From the NCBI GenBank assembly GCA_025617745.1, contig CM046864.1:33051239-33115238 (forward strand): a stretch of DNA of 64,000 nt, in the 5' to 3' direction. Positions 10,866 through 22,692 of the stretch are shown in pieces. The DNA is from Heliocidaris erythrogramma. Its lineage: Eukaryota; Echinodermata; Echinoidea; Camarodonta; Echinometridae. Within the stretch, counting starts at the first letter, position 1. The number at the start of each line of letters is the position of its first letter. The notes under the pieces were generated by a model, which saw only the letters and a program-made list of their open reading frames with translations, was not told the origin of the DNA and did not search any database. A program made the position numbers and the translations under genes.

Positions 10866-11198
10866 GCGCAAAATTTTCTGCACACACTATGTCCATTTTT
10901 GTTGCATGACCATACTGCATTTGATTCCAGGAATTTTTGAAACGAGAATAAGCTTTTAAATCCTTAAATTGGCAATGCATTGACAGGTTCAAAAATCATT
11001 ATTGCTTCATCAAAATTGGCAATTTCTTCAACTTTTCAACATATTTCCAACCATGTACATTGTTTTCAAAAACATTACACCTTATTAGAACCACGTAGCA
11101 CTACATTTTTTTTAAAAGAACAATATTAATGTTGCGAGTTTGAAGAAAAAAATGTGATCAATTTAGTCCTTAAATAATTCCTGTCCTGAAAGGGTTAA
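10866..11198 (-). mobile_element. TTAACC...GGGTTAA MITE, copy 2
   Basis: Reverse-orientation, one-end-truncated copy of the element at 6017-6423. It ends CCTGTCCTGAAAGGGTTAA at 11198 and shares TTAAATTGGCAATGCATT and CATTACACCTTATTAGAACC with it. A purine-rich GA tract lies just upstream (about 10605-10810). Confidence 0.6.
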
Positions 11199-11826
11199 CG
11201 TATGGGACATACCTTGGACTTGCATAGGAATTTTAACACTACATGTACAGGGTAAACAATAACACAAGTCAGCATTACATAACCGATCAAATTTTTGCAG
11301 TTTGATTTTTAGAAAATCATTTATTTTTTCCATAATCTCAGGCATGATTTTTTCTCAACATACCATAACGACAAACCAATATTTTATAAGAAATAATTTG
11401 ATAACTATAATTCGATATATAAGAAATAATTGTATGTAACACATTTTACATGTAGCAATTTTTCAAGTACTGATTCTCAAAAGGCATTTCATACAAAATA
11501 ATTCATGATTATATTCACACACTATCATAAACTTGTAAGAAATAAAGGTCATAATCTGGAAAAACATTATTCTGTCAAAATATAGAGTACAAGTACATTA
11601 CTTATCTTGCTCACAGAGTTGATTAATAACAAAAGGCCTACATTTATGACTGACGCAAAGTCACATGACCCACATTGCCTTCTAACTTGCTCTGTCTCAG
11701 TTTACCATGTAGTTGACCCGATGACTACTGAATTCGCTCATACCCATTAGCTTAATACAGGGACTACACGGTTCCCCTAGGCAAAGGGTAAAAAAAACAC
11801 AAGCTTTACATGATCATGATCTACTA
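11199..11826. other. intergenic, no gene seen
   Basis: Unique AT-rich sequence without recognisable exon, RNA or repeat. Confidence 0.4.
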
Positions 11827-12017
11827 TGAAATCAACAATAACAATAATAATAATAATAAACAATAGTAATAATAAAAACAATAATAAACAATAATAATAA
11901 ACAATAATAATAATAATAAACAATAATAATAAAAACAAACAATAATAAACAATAATAATAATAAACAATAATAATACTACTAATAATAAACAATAATAAT
12001 AACAATAACAACAATAA
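11827..12017. repeat. AAT/AAC microsatellite
   Basis: About 190 bp of AAT units interspersed with AAC on the plus strand. Long frames on the minus strand are low-complexity artefacts. Confidence 0.95.
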
Positions 12018-12103
12018 CACTAGCAAGGTTCTTGCATAGCGCTCATATCCACAACACCCTGTGCTCCATGACTCTAATGTCCCCCCCCCCCCCCCTTTTT
12101 AGA

Positions 12104-12512
12104 AATATATAGATGAATGAAAGTTTGAGCAAAATCTGATTAAGAAATTTATGATTTTTAAAAGTTGTAATCAATCAGACTCAAATTGGCAACTCCATGA
12201 CGTATCTTGCGATCTCCTCTCCCATTAGCCCTGTACTCAGAAGAAAAAGAAAATATTTTACCATACATGTACATGCACCCTAGATATTCTCATTTCACTT
12301 ATGCTTTTACACAAAACCTGTCTGATACAAATCTATTCCCTCATCAAAAACAAAGGAAATGAAAATAAATGAATGTTTGTGTACAGTGCAAATGGGAGAG
12401 GAGCGCGCAAGATACGTCACAGAGTTGCCAATTTGTGTATAATTGATTACAACTTCAAGAATTCATAACTTTCTTATTTTTTTCGGATTTTGCGTTCCAT
12501 TGATCTGTTTCT
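12104..12512. repeat. long inverted repeat (foldback/MITE)
   Basis: Arms of roughly 105 bp (about 12115-12235 and 12390-12505) are complementary. ACTCCATGACGTATCTTGCG mirrors GCAAGATACGTCACAGAGT, and TTGTAATCAATCAG mirrors AATTGATTACAAC. The spacer is about 150 bp. A poly-C run lies at the left edge. Confidence 0.65.
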
Positions 12513-12554
12513 TTAATTTCTCTGCTTCTTTTCAAGTAACACCAACTTAATATC

Positions 12555-12750
12555 AGGCTACCATTACATGCCCATAACATTCAAGGAAGCCCTTCCTACT
12601 AGTACCGATTAACACCTGGGTGGAGAGTGGCAAAAAGTAGATTAATGTCTTGCTAAAGCCCAAAGGACATTAGTGGCATGCTGAGTCTTGAACCTACGAC
12701 CTTCACATCTCCAGCCAAGTGTTCAAACCACTCGACCAAAACACATTATC
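12555..12750 (-). mobile_element. tRNA-derived SINE, copy 3
   Basis: Reverse-strand copy with body landmarks CACCTGGGTGGAGAGTGGC, TAGATTAATGTCTTGC and AAAGGACATTAGTG. A tRNA-like head (B-box region GAACCTACGACC on the plus strand) is near 12690-12750. Confidence 0.65.
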
Positions 12751-13497
12751 AAGAAAGTTACAGGCTTCAAATGTAATATGTAAAGTACAACATGGAATGT
12801 AACAGTTAAAAGTGTACCGATCACCAACAAATATTTTGTTCTGTATGTTAGAGGTTCTACGTCGATATACTACAGTACATTCAAAGTATGAGCTTCACAT
12901 GTTGATTCTATATAAAGAGATATTGCAAGTTGAATTACAAACCCAATAAACAATACAGCGACTTGTGAAGAGACAACTACATGTAGTAGCTGACGCACCC
13001 GTACGCTATCGCATAGAATAAGGGCCCGCGCGGAACCGAAGAAATTGGGTTCCGCGCGAGGGGGTTTCATGTTTTCCTTCATACTCCTAATAACCGTTAA
13101 CCCATAGAAGGCCAGGTAAAGTGTTTTGCGGATTATGTTATACATTCTAGCTGTACACAAATGATTTGTTTTATGTGACTGGTAAGGTCACTGACATATT
13201 GCTTGCATAGGCCTATGTTGTACAATAATGCTGTTTATGAATAAGAACACTTTACATGTAAATAAGCTTTAATATTTTTAAACTGGCAATGTGGAGTGGC
13301 AATTATAATGTATTTGCCACATGTATTTGGGATCAAGTTTTTGAAATTTCCATTCACTTTAATAGAGCTATGTTCATTGTTTATTTACATAATTACATTG
13401 TATTTTTTCTGTTGGAATGTAGGAGTGAAAGAGAAAATATATTTGGTGCCAAGTTGAGGAGGTAAAGCTGATTCATTCAGACCTTTGGAAAATTCCC
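12751..13497. other. intergenic, no confirmed gene
   Basis: Mostly unique AT-rich DNA. Near 13255-13400 is a weak relic of the 6017-6423 MITE family (AAGCTTTAATATTTTTAAAC). The possible small exon near 13421-13460 is noted under 10143-10231. Confidence 0.35.
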
Positions 13498-13635
13498 TGG
13501 GCCCCGTTTCATAAAACTTCTTATTAAGTTACAATACTTGTTATAAGCTACTGAAATCCTTGAATCTGACTGGCTGAGAGCAAATATAGAAATGGGGCAG
13601 TTGTTATTGATAACAAGTTTTATGAAACAGGGCCC
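13498..13635. mobile_element. GGGCC-TTTCATAAAACTTGTTA palindromic MITE, copy a
   Basis: Ends GGGCCCCGTTTCATAAAAC and GTTTTATGAAACAGGGCCC are inverted repeats. The middle has the family core TTATAAGCTACTGAAATCC and TGGCTGAGAGCAAAT. Nine copies occur in the window. Confidence 0.8.
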
Positions 13636-13728
13636 TGATCTAGGTGCTATACCCGATCACATGGCTTTGACCCGAGTTGATTTTTTTTGTTCAGTGGAAG
13701 GCACTACTGGTTTAAGACACATGCGAGA

Positions 13729-14164
13729 GTGACAATTGCTCCGTTGTCGAACCCGCACTAACCACATTCTTAATTTCGAACCCTGGACCAAACAATACTA
13801 TACCTAACCTTAGTCAGGGCTGTCAACCCTCATGCCACCACGCTCATTCTCCCGCCATCCCACCAGCATTGTGTCGGGAGACTCCCGCCACGACGCCCTT
13901 CCTCCCGCTAAGCATGTAATTTCCCGCTTTATTAAAAAACCTCCCGCCAAACGTGTAAAATTGGAGAATTAGAAGTGAAACGCTGATAACCTATTTTTTT
14001 TTTTTGCTCGTCGGGGATAGAAAAAAAAATGAATCTCCCTCCAAGCAGTTCCCCAAAGTTGACAGCCCTGCCTTAATGCTAACCCTAAACCTAACTTCCA
14101 ACTTAACTGCAATCTAAACCCAACTCTATACCTTTGATGAAAGAAAGCCCGGAGCAATTGTCAC
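13729..14164. mobile_element. palindromic element with a nested MITE
   Basis: The outer ends carry GTGACAATTGCTCCG / CGGAGCAATTGTCAC inverted repeats. Inside, 13815-14070 is a second element with termini CAGGGCTGTCAACC / GTTGACAGCCCTG and imperfect flanks CCTTAGT/CCTTAAT suggesting a 7-8 bp target duplication. TAACCC-like sequence occurs in the outer part. Confidence 0.6.
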
Positions 14165-14189
14165 AGAAGCACGTGTCGGAGCATATGAG

Positions 14190-17100
14190 TCAGTCTTCAT
14201 GGGGTCTGTTCACACTCTGCGATGGAATACTGGTTTGGATGAAGTCTAGCAGTGCAAGTCGACCTTCATAAGGGAGTAACCTATATGTACATAACGGGTA
14301 GGGTGAGGAAAAAGAAAGCGAACATGTTGTACTCAAAATTATAGCAATCACCCAAACACCATTTTTTGCCTCTTAAGCATTGTATCTCACAGATACCTGT
14401 ACAGAATGACCACCTTCTGGTAAAGACCGCATTTCTTATCTTCCTTTATGCAGTCTCTTTTCTCTTTGAACATATACAAATTAGATTTTCACTTTTTGAA
14501 AACTCAAGACCACAAATCGGTGTGTATCAGTAATTAATTCAGAACACAACAATACCATTTTGTGGACTTGATTTTCTACAAGTTAAAAACTAATTAAAAA
14601 TTCAGAACATTTTTCAAAGAACAGTATTGAAACAAATGCCATCAAACTTTACCTTTCAATCACAAGACAATAATGTTGAGTACATAAGCTTTAATTTGAT
14701 ACCCAATTTGTAGTCATTTGCCAAATTTTGACAAAGATATATTAAGCACTTCTCCAAAAATTGCATTAAAAGGTAAATTTTCCAATTGACTTTGTACAGG
14801 AGGCGCCGCTTCCGGCACCACCCCTGGCTTCTAAATTTAGAATGTTATAACTCTAATTCTATATATCCTACGTCAATGAAACTTTACAGGCAAATAGCAT
14901 GATAATAGACCTTCAAAATGATACCAAATTTGTAGCTTTTATGGTTTTGAAAAAAAAAATATCCAACATTACCTTCAGCATGAAAGCCGAAAGTGTAACA
15001 GCACCACCCTTTGGGGGGGGGGGGGGGGACCAGTTCATGACACATGACCTTCTTTATTCAACACCAACAACCAAACTTCACTATGAACACGATGACAAAA
15101 GAGAGCGGACAAAATATACAACTCCTCATTGTACCCTCCACAAATGTTCTTGTAGAGAAAAGAACATCCCTTCATTACTATTACATGTAAAATAAGTAGG
15201 ACAGGTGAATATGCATGTGACACCTGTTCTACATATTTTTACATAATAGCAATGAAGGGATGTTCTTTTGTCTACCAGAATCAGTGTGGAAGGTACAATG
15301 AGGAGCTGTATATTTTGTCCGCTTCTTTGTTTGCCATGTTCATAGTGCTTTGACCTGAATTCCTCTGTGTTTACAAAAAATATGTACATTGCACAGGCTG
15401 CCTAAGATACTATGCTTGTAAATTTCACTCGATTGAAAGTAAGTTTCACTGTTTGATTGACAGGTGGAATGTAGAATAAAGATCTGCTGGTTGATTTCCT
15501 TGTTGATTACTTCAAAGCACTCACATTCATTGAGAGTACATTACAAGTCTTGGTAGATTTCAAGATTCCTTCCATAATTACAGAGCTCTAAACTTTTATT
15601 TGGAAACACATGTTCTCTCTCTTTCTCTTTCTCTCTCTCCCACCCCTCCCTCTTGTTTTGTTTGCCCTCTCATTTCCCTCTACCTTTCTCTCCCCCCTCT
15701 CTTGAAGCCATTCTCCTTCTCCTCCTCCTTCTTCTTCTTCTCCTTTCTTGAACGTCCACTCTTTCTCTCTCTCTGTAAAGCTTTTTAGCAAATCTATCAA
15801 ATCATATATTGTCAAGGAGAAAAGGGGAACACTTCCAACCTCCTCAAAATGGTAAAGAGAGTAACACAAATCTCAAATTATCTTTCATAGCAAACTCCTA
15901 TTAATTCTCTCTCTTTTCTTTCCTTTTCTTTCTGCCCCCCCCCCCCCCCCCCACTTCTCTCTCTCTCTCTCTCTATTTATGTCTGTCTGACAAATCTATC
16001 AAATAGTTTCTTGGAAAGGAGAAAGGGGAAACTTTTAACCTCAAAAAAAACTTGAGTAGAAAGAACAGCACCAAAGCATACTTACTCTCTCACTATTGGT
16101 GCTAATGTGAATATCTTTGGGAAGTAAACGTAGCGTTTTTGCCTCAAGATTCCATCTGCAATGTAGTCTGCTGCCTCATCTGTTTTGTTCATTCCACTTC
16201 CCCTATTGGCAATATAGAAACAAGGACAAAATTTGCGGGTCAGATTATCATGCAAAAAAAAAAGTGCTAGGTTATTATTATGCAAACCAAATCTAATGTA
16301 GGGTATCATTACCCATAATGAACAAATTATATGGGTAATCCCTACATGTACCTGTATAACGGGCAATATAAAAGTATGCAAACCATATGATGGCAATATA
16401 AAAGTATGCAAACCATATGATGGCAATATATCACTGAGATGTTATTCAAGATTGAAATAAAATGTTAATCAGATCGTAACAGACCACCATTTAGTTTAAT
16501 TCAGTCCAGTTTTTATAGCAATCCACAGATTTTCACTGAATCCAATAACGGAGAAAATGATAATTATCTCATATAACCTGACAGTGAAAATCGGACCATT
16601 TAAATCACTGAAGCACATCATAAAAGGTAAATTAAGTATTCAATCAAATTATTTGATGTAATCTATATAAAAAGATACTACTAGATATTTTGACACGGCT
16701 GTTAAAATAGTTTGCCGCTATGGAATGAATCATAAATGGTATTAAAAAAATCTTGTGGTAAACACAACTAAAGCTAAGATAATGGACCAACGGCAGAGAA
16801 CCAAATCGAAAGAAATATTTAGAACCGAGCCTTTAGCATGCTGCTGTGGAATGAATCAGAACTGTATCCAAGAAATGGGGGGAAATCAGGGTCTATTTGA
16901 TACCCATCCTGTGGTAGACAACCCTTAGCTAAGGTAGATATTTACCTTGCCGCTATGGAGTGAATCATACCAGTATCCAAGAAATGGGGGCAGATCAGAG
17001 TCTGTCTGATACCGGTCTTGTGGTAGACGTCCCTCAGTTCAGACTCCAGAGCCTCATCCAGACCAAGGATACCAAACTTTGAGGCGCAATAATCCGAAAG

Positions 17101-19929
17101 ACGATGAATGGCATTTTGACCACCTGTAGAACATGTAGTGACGATGTGACCCGAATTCGACTCTAACATCCCTGGTAGGAAGGCTCGTAATGTCTTTAAA
17201 AAAATTTAAGAATAAACTAGAGAATTATTAAAGGTATTGAAGTACACTAGCATGATGGGTGAGGAAAAGTAACACGGCTATAACAGAGGGATATTTGCAT
17301 ATATATACCCAGTTAGCCTGCAAAAGAGACCAAGACAGGTTGGAGCCTCACACCAGGGCCCTGTTTCACAGAACTTATTATCAATAACAACTTCCACAAA
17401 TCTATCACAAATTTGCTGTGAGCCAATCAGATGCAAGTCATTCAGTAGCTTATAATTGTTATTGTAACTTTGTTATTGGTAACAAGTTTTATGAAACTGG
17501 GCCCAGCTGTTCAATATGAAGCCTGAAAAGATCTGAAATGGGAATGTAATAAAATCTGCTGATATTTGTGGATATACATGTACTTCCAAATAGGAGAGAA
17601 AAATGTGTAAAGAGGCACTGGTTTTATCAAATAACTAGAAACTGAATGAAATGAAAACATGAAAACACAAGGGAACAGAATGCAATTTCACAATAAAAAG
17701 CTAATGAAAATATAAATAAAGAATAGAAACAAACAAAAATTGACTTTGGGGGGGGGGGGGTTAAATTATTTTCTTTTTAATATATATGGAAAGTTTGAAA
17801 TCAAAGGATGATTATCACAAGTGCTATTACAGTGCCCTGTGATAAAGCTTACCAGCATTGCATTTGAATAGAGTTTGAATCAATCTTTAACTACTATGTA
17901 CAGCAATGAGGATTTATCATGAAGAAATGATCATTACCCAGAAAGCAGAAAGGAGATTGATCTCGATAGTACGTCTAATATCGTCATCCCTGAGTTCCAG
18001 TAACGATTCACCAACCAACACACCAGCATTGTTGATAAGCATGTAGACATTTCCGACTTCACTTCTTACCCTACAGTAAACCAAGAGAGAAACACTGTTT
18101 TCCACAGATTTTGATAAATTAGCTTTCCCTCAGCCAGTTAGCATTGATTAATATTTTTTGTTTTAAAACTCTTACATTTTTAAAACAAACCAAAAAAATG
18201 TATGTATTCAAATACATCAAAAGACTGTATGATAAAAAATTACTAAAATAATAACAATCTTCCCAAATTGCATGTGCAATTAATGATTATAAACTCCACT
18301 ACCCATTGGCACTATAATGATGTGAATGTGTATTTTTTCGTCCATGAAGATGTTTTAATTTTTTTTTCTGTAGAGGGAGAGAGTGACAAATAAGGAGATT
18401 CAATGGGAAAGCAATAGAGAAAGAACGGTGAAAGAAAGAGAAATACTGGTAGTGATAGAATGAGAGTGAGAGAGAGAAAGTGAGTGGGAGAAAGTGAGAG
18501 ACCAGGCGTATGAATAAAAATTGATAGACACAATCTTGCCAATAAAACTCCACTTATCTCCCTCCCTCACTCTGTATTTCTCTAGGGAAAAAAAATCAAC
18601 GAAATTCTGCAGCAGTACATTTTGCCATTTACTGCCAGAGAGAGAGAGACAGAGAGAGACAGAGAGGTTTCAGATTTCAAATTTAGCATTCATTTCATTT
18701 CTTTTTTCATTTATCAAAGTAAGTACATGTAGTACATGTATTGTACAATTAACAATATACAAAATAATTAAAACTACATGCAAGTGCAGAATCACTAACA
18801 TTTTTTATCATTACAAGAAAAATGAAGAGTTGTAAAAAAAAAAATAACAGTGAAGACTACATTAGACTAATTATATGAAAATGAGAATGAAAACAGAGAG
18901 AGAGAGAGAGGGGGGGGGGGGGGGGGGGGGAGAGGTTGAAAGAGAGACCTAAAGAGCAATAGAAGGGAAAGAGAACAATATAGAGAAAGAGAGATGGAAA
19001 GAAAGCATGAAGGAGAAAGACTATCCAGGCAGAAGTAAAATAGAGAGAAGAAAGAAATAGGGAGTCAAATTACCTAAGCGCAGATGTTTTAACCAGGTCT
19101 TTATTGGTGACATCTACTGTGTATAGATGAATCTCTGTCTCCGGTAACTTACTTTGGATTAATTCAGCAGTCTTTTTGTTCCCTACAAAAAAAAGAGAAA
19201 TAAAGTTTACACATGATTCAGTTATGATATTTATAGTTGGTCAAATCCATAGCCACCCATCGACAGATGGATCAAGCCTGGCCAGGTTTAATAGTCCACT
19301 CACATTTATGCAGGTTATTGCAGTCAAATCACCGAAATTCATTTTAATATCCATGTCAACTATAAATTATAATTTAAAGTGACATGACATTTGATTTTGA
19401 ACTAAACTCACTAAAGACATCTTCATGCAGTCAAATGTTCGATGTTTAAAAACATGCAGATCCAAGACAAAGCCAAAGGTAAAAAGGTAGTCTAACTTAA
19501 ATGTAGGCCTAGGCCCTAGGCCTAATTGTAAAGAAATTTATTCATGTCGAAATTTGTGTAAAACTGTAAATAAATGTGAGCTCAAAATCAACCAGCTGAG
19601 AACAACATGATCAAACAGCTGAAATAAACCCTTAAAAACATAATAATTCATACACAAGTTCAATCTTTTAAGCCTTTAAAAAATTAAAAATTAAAACTAG
19701 CAAACAAAATACCAGAGTCGCTGATGTCCCAAAGCGCGAGCCGGGCTCCTTCAGCGGCCAGACGAAGGGCCAGCTCCCGACCTAGCCCGCTACCACTTCC
19801 GGTGATCACGATGACCCGCCCACGGACAGAAACTTTGGATGGGCTGACAAAAAGGCGATAAATTGCCTTTAAATATGCTAAAGTAGCACGAATAAAGAAC
19901 AGGAGAAGTGCAACTATATCTCGAAACAT
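14190..19929 (-). CDS. short-chain dehydrogenase/reductase, SDR16C/RDH10-like (paralog 1)
   Basis: Six exons on the minus strand, 304 residues: 19713-19929, 19074-19182, 17938-18070, 16946-17193, 16086-16202, 14190-14280 (stop 14190-14192). All junctions are GT-AG and in frame. The ATG at 19927-19929 has A at -3. An N-terminal hydrophobic segment (about residues 5-20) is a likely ER or lipid-droplet anchor. The cofactor motif TGSGSGLG is at 43-50, a putative NAD-selecting Asp at 68, NNAG at 122-125, and the catalytic Ser175, Tyr188 and Lys192 (DYCASK) have the 13-residue Ser-Tyr spacing of classical SDRs. The family oxidises retinol to retinal or interconverts 17-beta-hydroxysteroids; the substrate here is inferred. 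It is the downstream tandem paralog of 22693-30027, with identical phases. Intron 4 holds two decayed copies of the exon-4 end. Reading frame intact. Confidence 0.92.
15079..15347. repeat. long hairpin: 127-129-bp inverted repeat, 13-nt loop
   Basis: The left arm 15079-15207 and right arm 15221-15347 are near-complementary (CACTATGAAC...GACAGGTG against CACCTGTTCT...GTTCATAGTG), separated only by 15208-15220. It lies in intron 5 of SDR paralog 1, so it would be transcribed. It could be a foldback element or a hairpin-RNA precursor. Confidence 0.8.
15617..15975. repeat. pyrimidine-rich CT tracts with poly-C
   Basis: CT/CCT-rich stretches at about 15617-15775 and 15905-15975, including a long C run near 15936. 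They sit in intron 5 of the SDR gene. Confidence 0.9.
16360..16431. repeat. 30-bp tandem repeat
   Basis: Unit AAAGTATGCAAACC followed by ATATGATGGCAATAT, two full copies plus a partial one, in intron 4 of SDR paralog 1. Confidence 0.85.
16711..16920 (-). pseudogene. two decayed copies of the SDR exon 4 3' end
   Basis: On the minus strand, 16837-16920 reads VYHRMGIK, stop, TLISPHFLDTVLIHSTAA, clearly derived from the exon-4 end VYHKTGIRQTLICPHFLDTG plus MIHSIAA (16946-17030). A further copy at 16711-16766 reads VYHK...IHSIAA with an internal deletion. Copies have the same orientation and are spaced about 110-125 bp, so the exon end plus its flank was tandemly triplicated; the two intronic copies have decayed. 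Confidence 0.85.
17356..17504. mobile_element. GGGCC palindromic MITE, copy b
   Basis: Ends GGGCCCTGTTTCACAGAAC and GTTTTATGAAACTGGGCCC, with core AGCCAATCAGATGCAAG and CAGTAGCTTATAA. In intron 3 of SDR paralog 1. Confidence 0.8.
18361..19060. repeat. GA-rich purine tracts with poly-G
   Basis: GAGA-rich stretches at about 18370-18510, 18636-18666 and 18893-19055, with a 20-base G run near 18911, in intron 2 of SDR paralog 1. Confidence 0.85.
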
Positions 19930-20346
19930 CTTCGACAAATGAAAGATTTGACGAGCTCGTCGAAATTATCATAAATAATAACAAACTGTTATGTTTTAGA
20001 AGGAAAGAGTGCTGGCACCCGGTACGGTATAGGTACAGATCTGCGTGTGGTGTTTATGTCATATACATTTACACCAGCAGCACCGATGTACTATAAGTTT
20101 TAAAATAACCTGAGGGCTGAGGGCAGTGGCCCGAGGGGGATTAAGTTTTGATATACCACACGATTCCCAACATGCAAAAGTGTGTGTGTTTGTTTACTTT
20201 GTAGGATATCTTTTTTAACAAAGGACAAGCGCCTTGGTACGAGTCTAGACATGGTCGTGTAGGATTTATCCCTCCCCCACCTCCCCACAAAAAAAAAAAA
20301 AAAAAAAAAAATCATCTTGTATTGAATCCAAGCAACTACTAGTCTG

Positions 20347-20813
20347 GGAGCCTGTCTCGAAATAGTCACCTCATTTTACCCATAAAATATGACCCCTTAA
20401 AGTTGCTTAGACCATCTATGTCATTGACAAAAAGGTTGTCAGCCTGACCGTATAGCTGTCGGGTTTAGCCCGCAGAGCCCCCCAAAAAGTCGGGTCGATT
20501 TCACCCCATCTCCCCATGCCACAAACTTTGTCAGTAGGAAGTAGTATGACTGGACATTACAAAACACAAAAAACTGACAAAAATTTCTGTCGGGATGGGG
20601 TGTCAGACGGCCCCTAAATGCCCAGGGACCAAACTTGATCAGAAGGAAAACCTATGGATGTACATTCCAAAAATATAAAAACTGACAAAATTGTCCATCG
20701 GGAAGGCTACGGTCAGGCTGACAATATTTTTGTCAATGACTTAGATGGTCTAAGTAATTTTAAGGGTCAAAAATTATGGGTAAAAATGGGGGTACTATTG
20801 CGGGACAGGCTCC
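20347..20813. mobile_element. MITE with about 105-bp terminal inverted repeats
   Basis: Left arm 20347-20452 and right arm 20708-20813 are reverse complements with scattered differences: GGAGCCTGTCTCG mirrors GGGACAGGCTCC and TTGTCAGCCTGACCGTA mirrors TACGGTCAGGCTGACAA. 467 bp, no coding capacity, between the SDR paralogs. Confidence 0.75.
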
Positions 20814-22692
20814 TGGCCTACTACTACGGGGGATGGAAAAGCTTGGCCAATCGAAATCTAAGGGGTATAAGCTTCCAGGCATAGGACATAATTATGCATA
20901 CGCGTACAAAGGGTACAAATGTGCAAAAATTAACGTTTCATTGTTGGGGGGGGGGGGGGGGTCCCATCAAAACGGTTTTCCTGGGGGGGGGGGGGGGATG
21001 GTACATTGTTTTTAAGGGTGCACGTTCTTGATACATATTTTTAAAGTTGTTACACCCCACCCCTCCCTCACTTCGGCCAGCCAGATATTTGATCAGTCAC
21101 TGGCCATCTTGTTACGTCGTCTACATGGCATGACTGGCTGAACCGGGGCTTCTATACATGAAATTATTGTGGGTTTGTGGACAAGTTTTTGAACTACATA
21201 TTCTACTTCTAAGAATGACTTTAATAATGTTCTGTAATTGCATGTCACACACTGCCCAAGAAATAACTTTGCTTAAATAATCACACAAATTTGCTTCTCT
21301 CATTATTGCCCTCCCCCCTCTCTCTCTCTCTTTCTCTCTCTCTCCCTCCCTCTCCCCCCCTCTCTCTCTTATTTCTGTCTCTGTCTCTCTTAATTTCTCA
21401 CATTCTGAGTTTCTCTCTGACCCTTCTCGCTCTCTACTTCCCCTTCTCTCTCTTTCTCTTATATTATAACGTGAAATGGAACGCAAAACAAAAGGTTGCA
21501 CTGCAAACAAAAATAAATCAATATTTTAGATTAGATTAGATTATAGATTCCAGAAGGCAGGGTAGGACTATAGACTTAACCAAATATTTTCCCTCCCTCT
21601 CTCTCTCTCTTTCTCTCAGTTTCGCTCTTCTTTTTGTCTCTATCTCAGTCTCCTCCCTCCCGTTCTGTTTACTTCACATTCTCCCTTTCTCTCTCCCCCC
21701 CCCCTCTCTCTCTCTCTCTCAGCCATATTGTAAATTGGAACAGAAGAAAAATTGTCATCGCAAACAAAAATAATCATTCGATTAAATATTTTCAACAAGC
21801 TTTAATGAAACTGGATTCAAGTCGGTAGGCTTATACACTAAACCAATTCGACTGTAGGCATATAATAGCTAGTGGTAAGGTTTAAAGAGATGAGCAAAAC
21901 CGATCGCAAATCAAGATTTAAAAAAAATTACGGCCAAAATTTATTATGGAGGCAAAAATATTGCGAGTTGCATTATTCAAAATGGCCTGGAAAATGATAC
22001 GATCTCGTTTTGTGAGAAGAAAGAAAATGAATTTATTAGTCTGGGTTTTGGTTATTACAGATGGTAAGATATGAAAGTAATACATTTGATATGTTTTAAA
22101 GATATAGCTCCACTTTTGTTACCCCCCCCCCCCCATTTCTCTATTTCTCTTATAATTATATACTATCAAAATCTGCTCTTCTTCTTCTTCTTAAAAAGTA
22201 TTTTCTATTGATAGTATCAAATAGGAATTTCCCTGTTCCTTTATATCATGCAATAATTTTAATGGAATATAATGATGTACAAAAAAACAAAATTTTGCCA
22301 TTCGATTTGAGGAGGAAACAAAATGCTCCCCTCTTCATCATGCGCTGTATATAAGCAGGGGAGGGGTAATTTATTACAATTCACTTTTTGCATGTTAAAG
22401 ATCATTACTTAAGTTTCCTTTCAAATAAATTACTTCATTCTTTAACATTCGTATTATAGATCTATAAGTTTGCTCCTTGTATTATATAGTTTCAGGTTAT
22501 TGCAACTTTTATTTTCTTTGTGGATTCAATTATAATTTTATAATTTTATTATTTGATTCTCATTCATGATTTTATTTTCCCTTTGTAATTTTCAACTTTT
22601 CCCCATTTTCCTAATATGGATTAGTATTGAATGAAATATTTCAACAACAAAAAAAAAATCTATGAACATTTTTTTTCAAAAGAATATTAATT
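20814..22692. other. intergenic between SDR paralogs; diverged tandem duplication
   Basis: No gene seen. Poly-G runs lie near 20946 and 20984. Two CT-rich blocks with similar 3' flanks (about 21290-21580 and 21594-21845; shared GCAAACAAAAATAA and AATATTTT) indicate an old roughly 300-bp tandem duplication. A TTTATT at 22571-22576 (AATAAA on the minus strand) is a candidate polyadenylation signal of SDR paralog 2. Confidence 0.5.

Noticed and set aside
11777..12026. Isoleucine/tyrosine/leucine-rich minus-strand frames
   Set aside because: Translations of the AAT/AAC microsatellite.
19930..19938. Upstream in-frame start for SDR paralog 1 giving three more residues
   Set aside because: The codon at 19936-19938 is TTG; the first ATG is 19927-19929, which has a good context.
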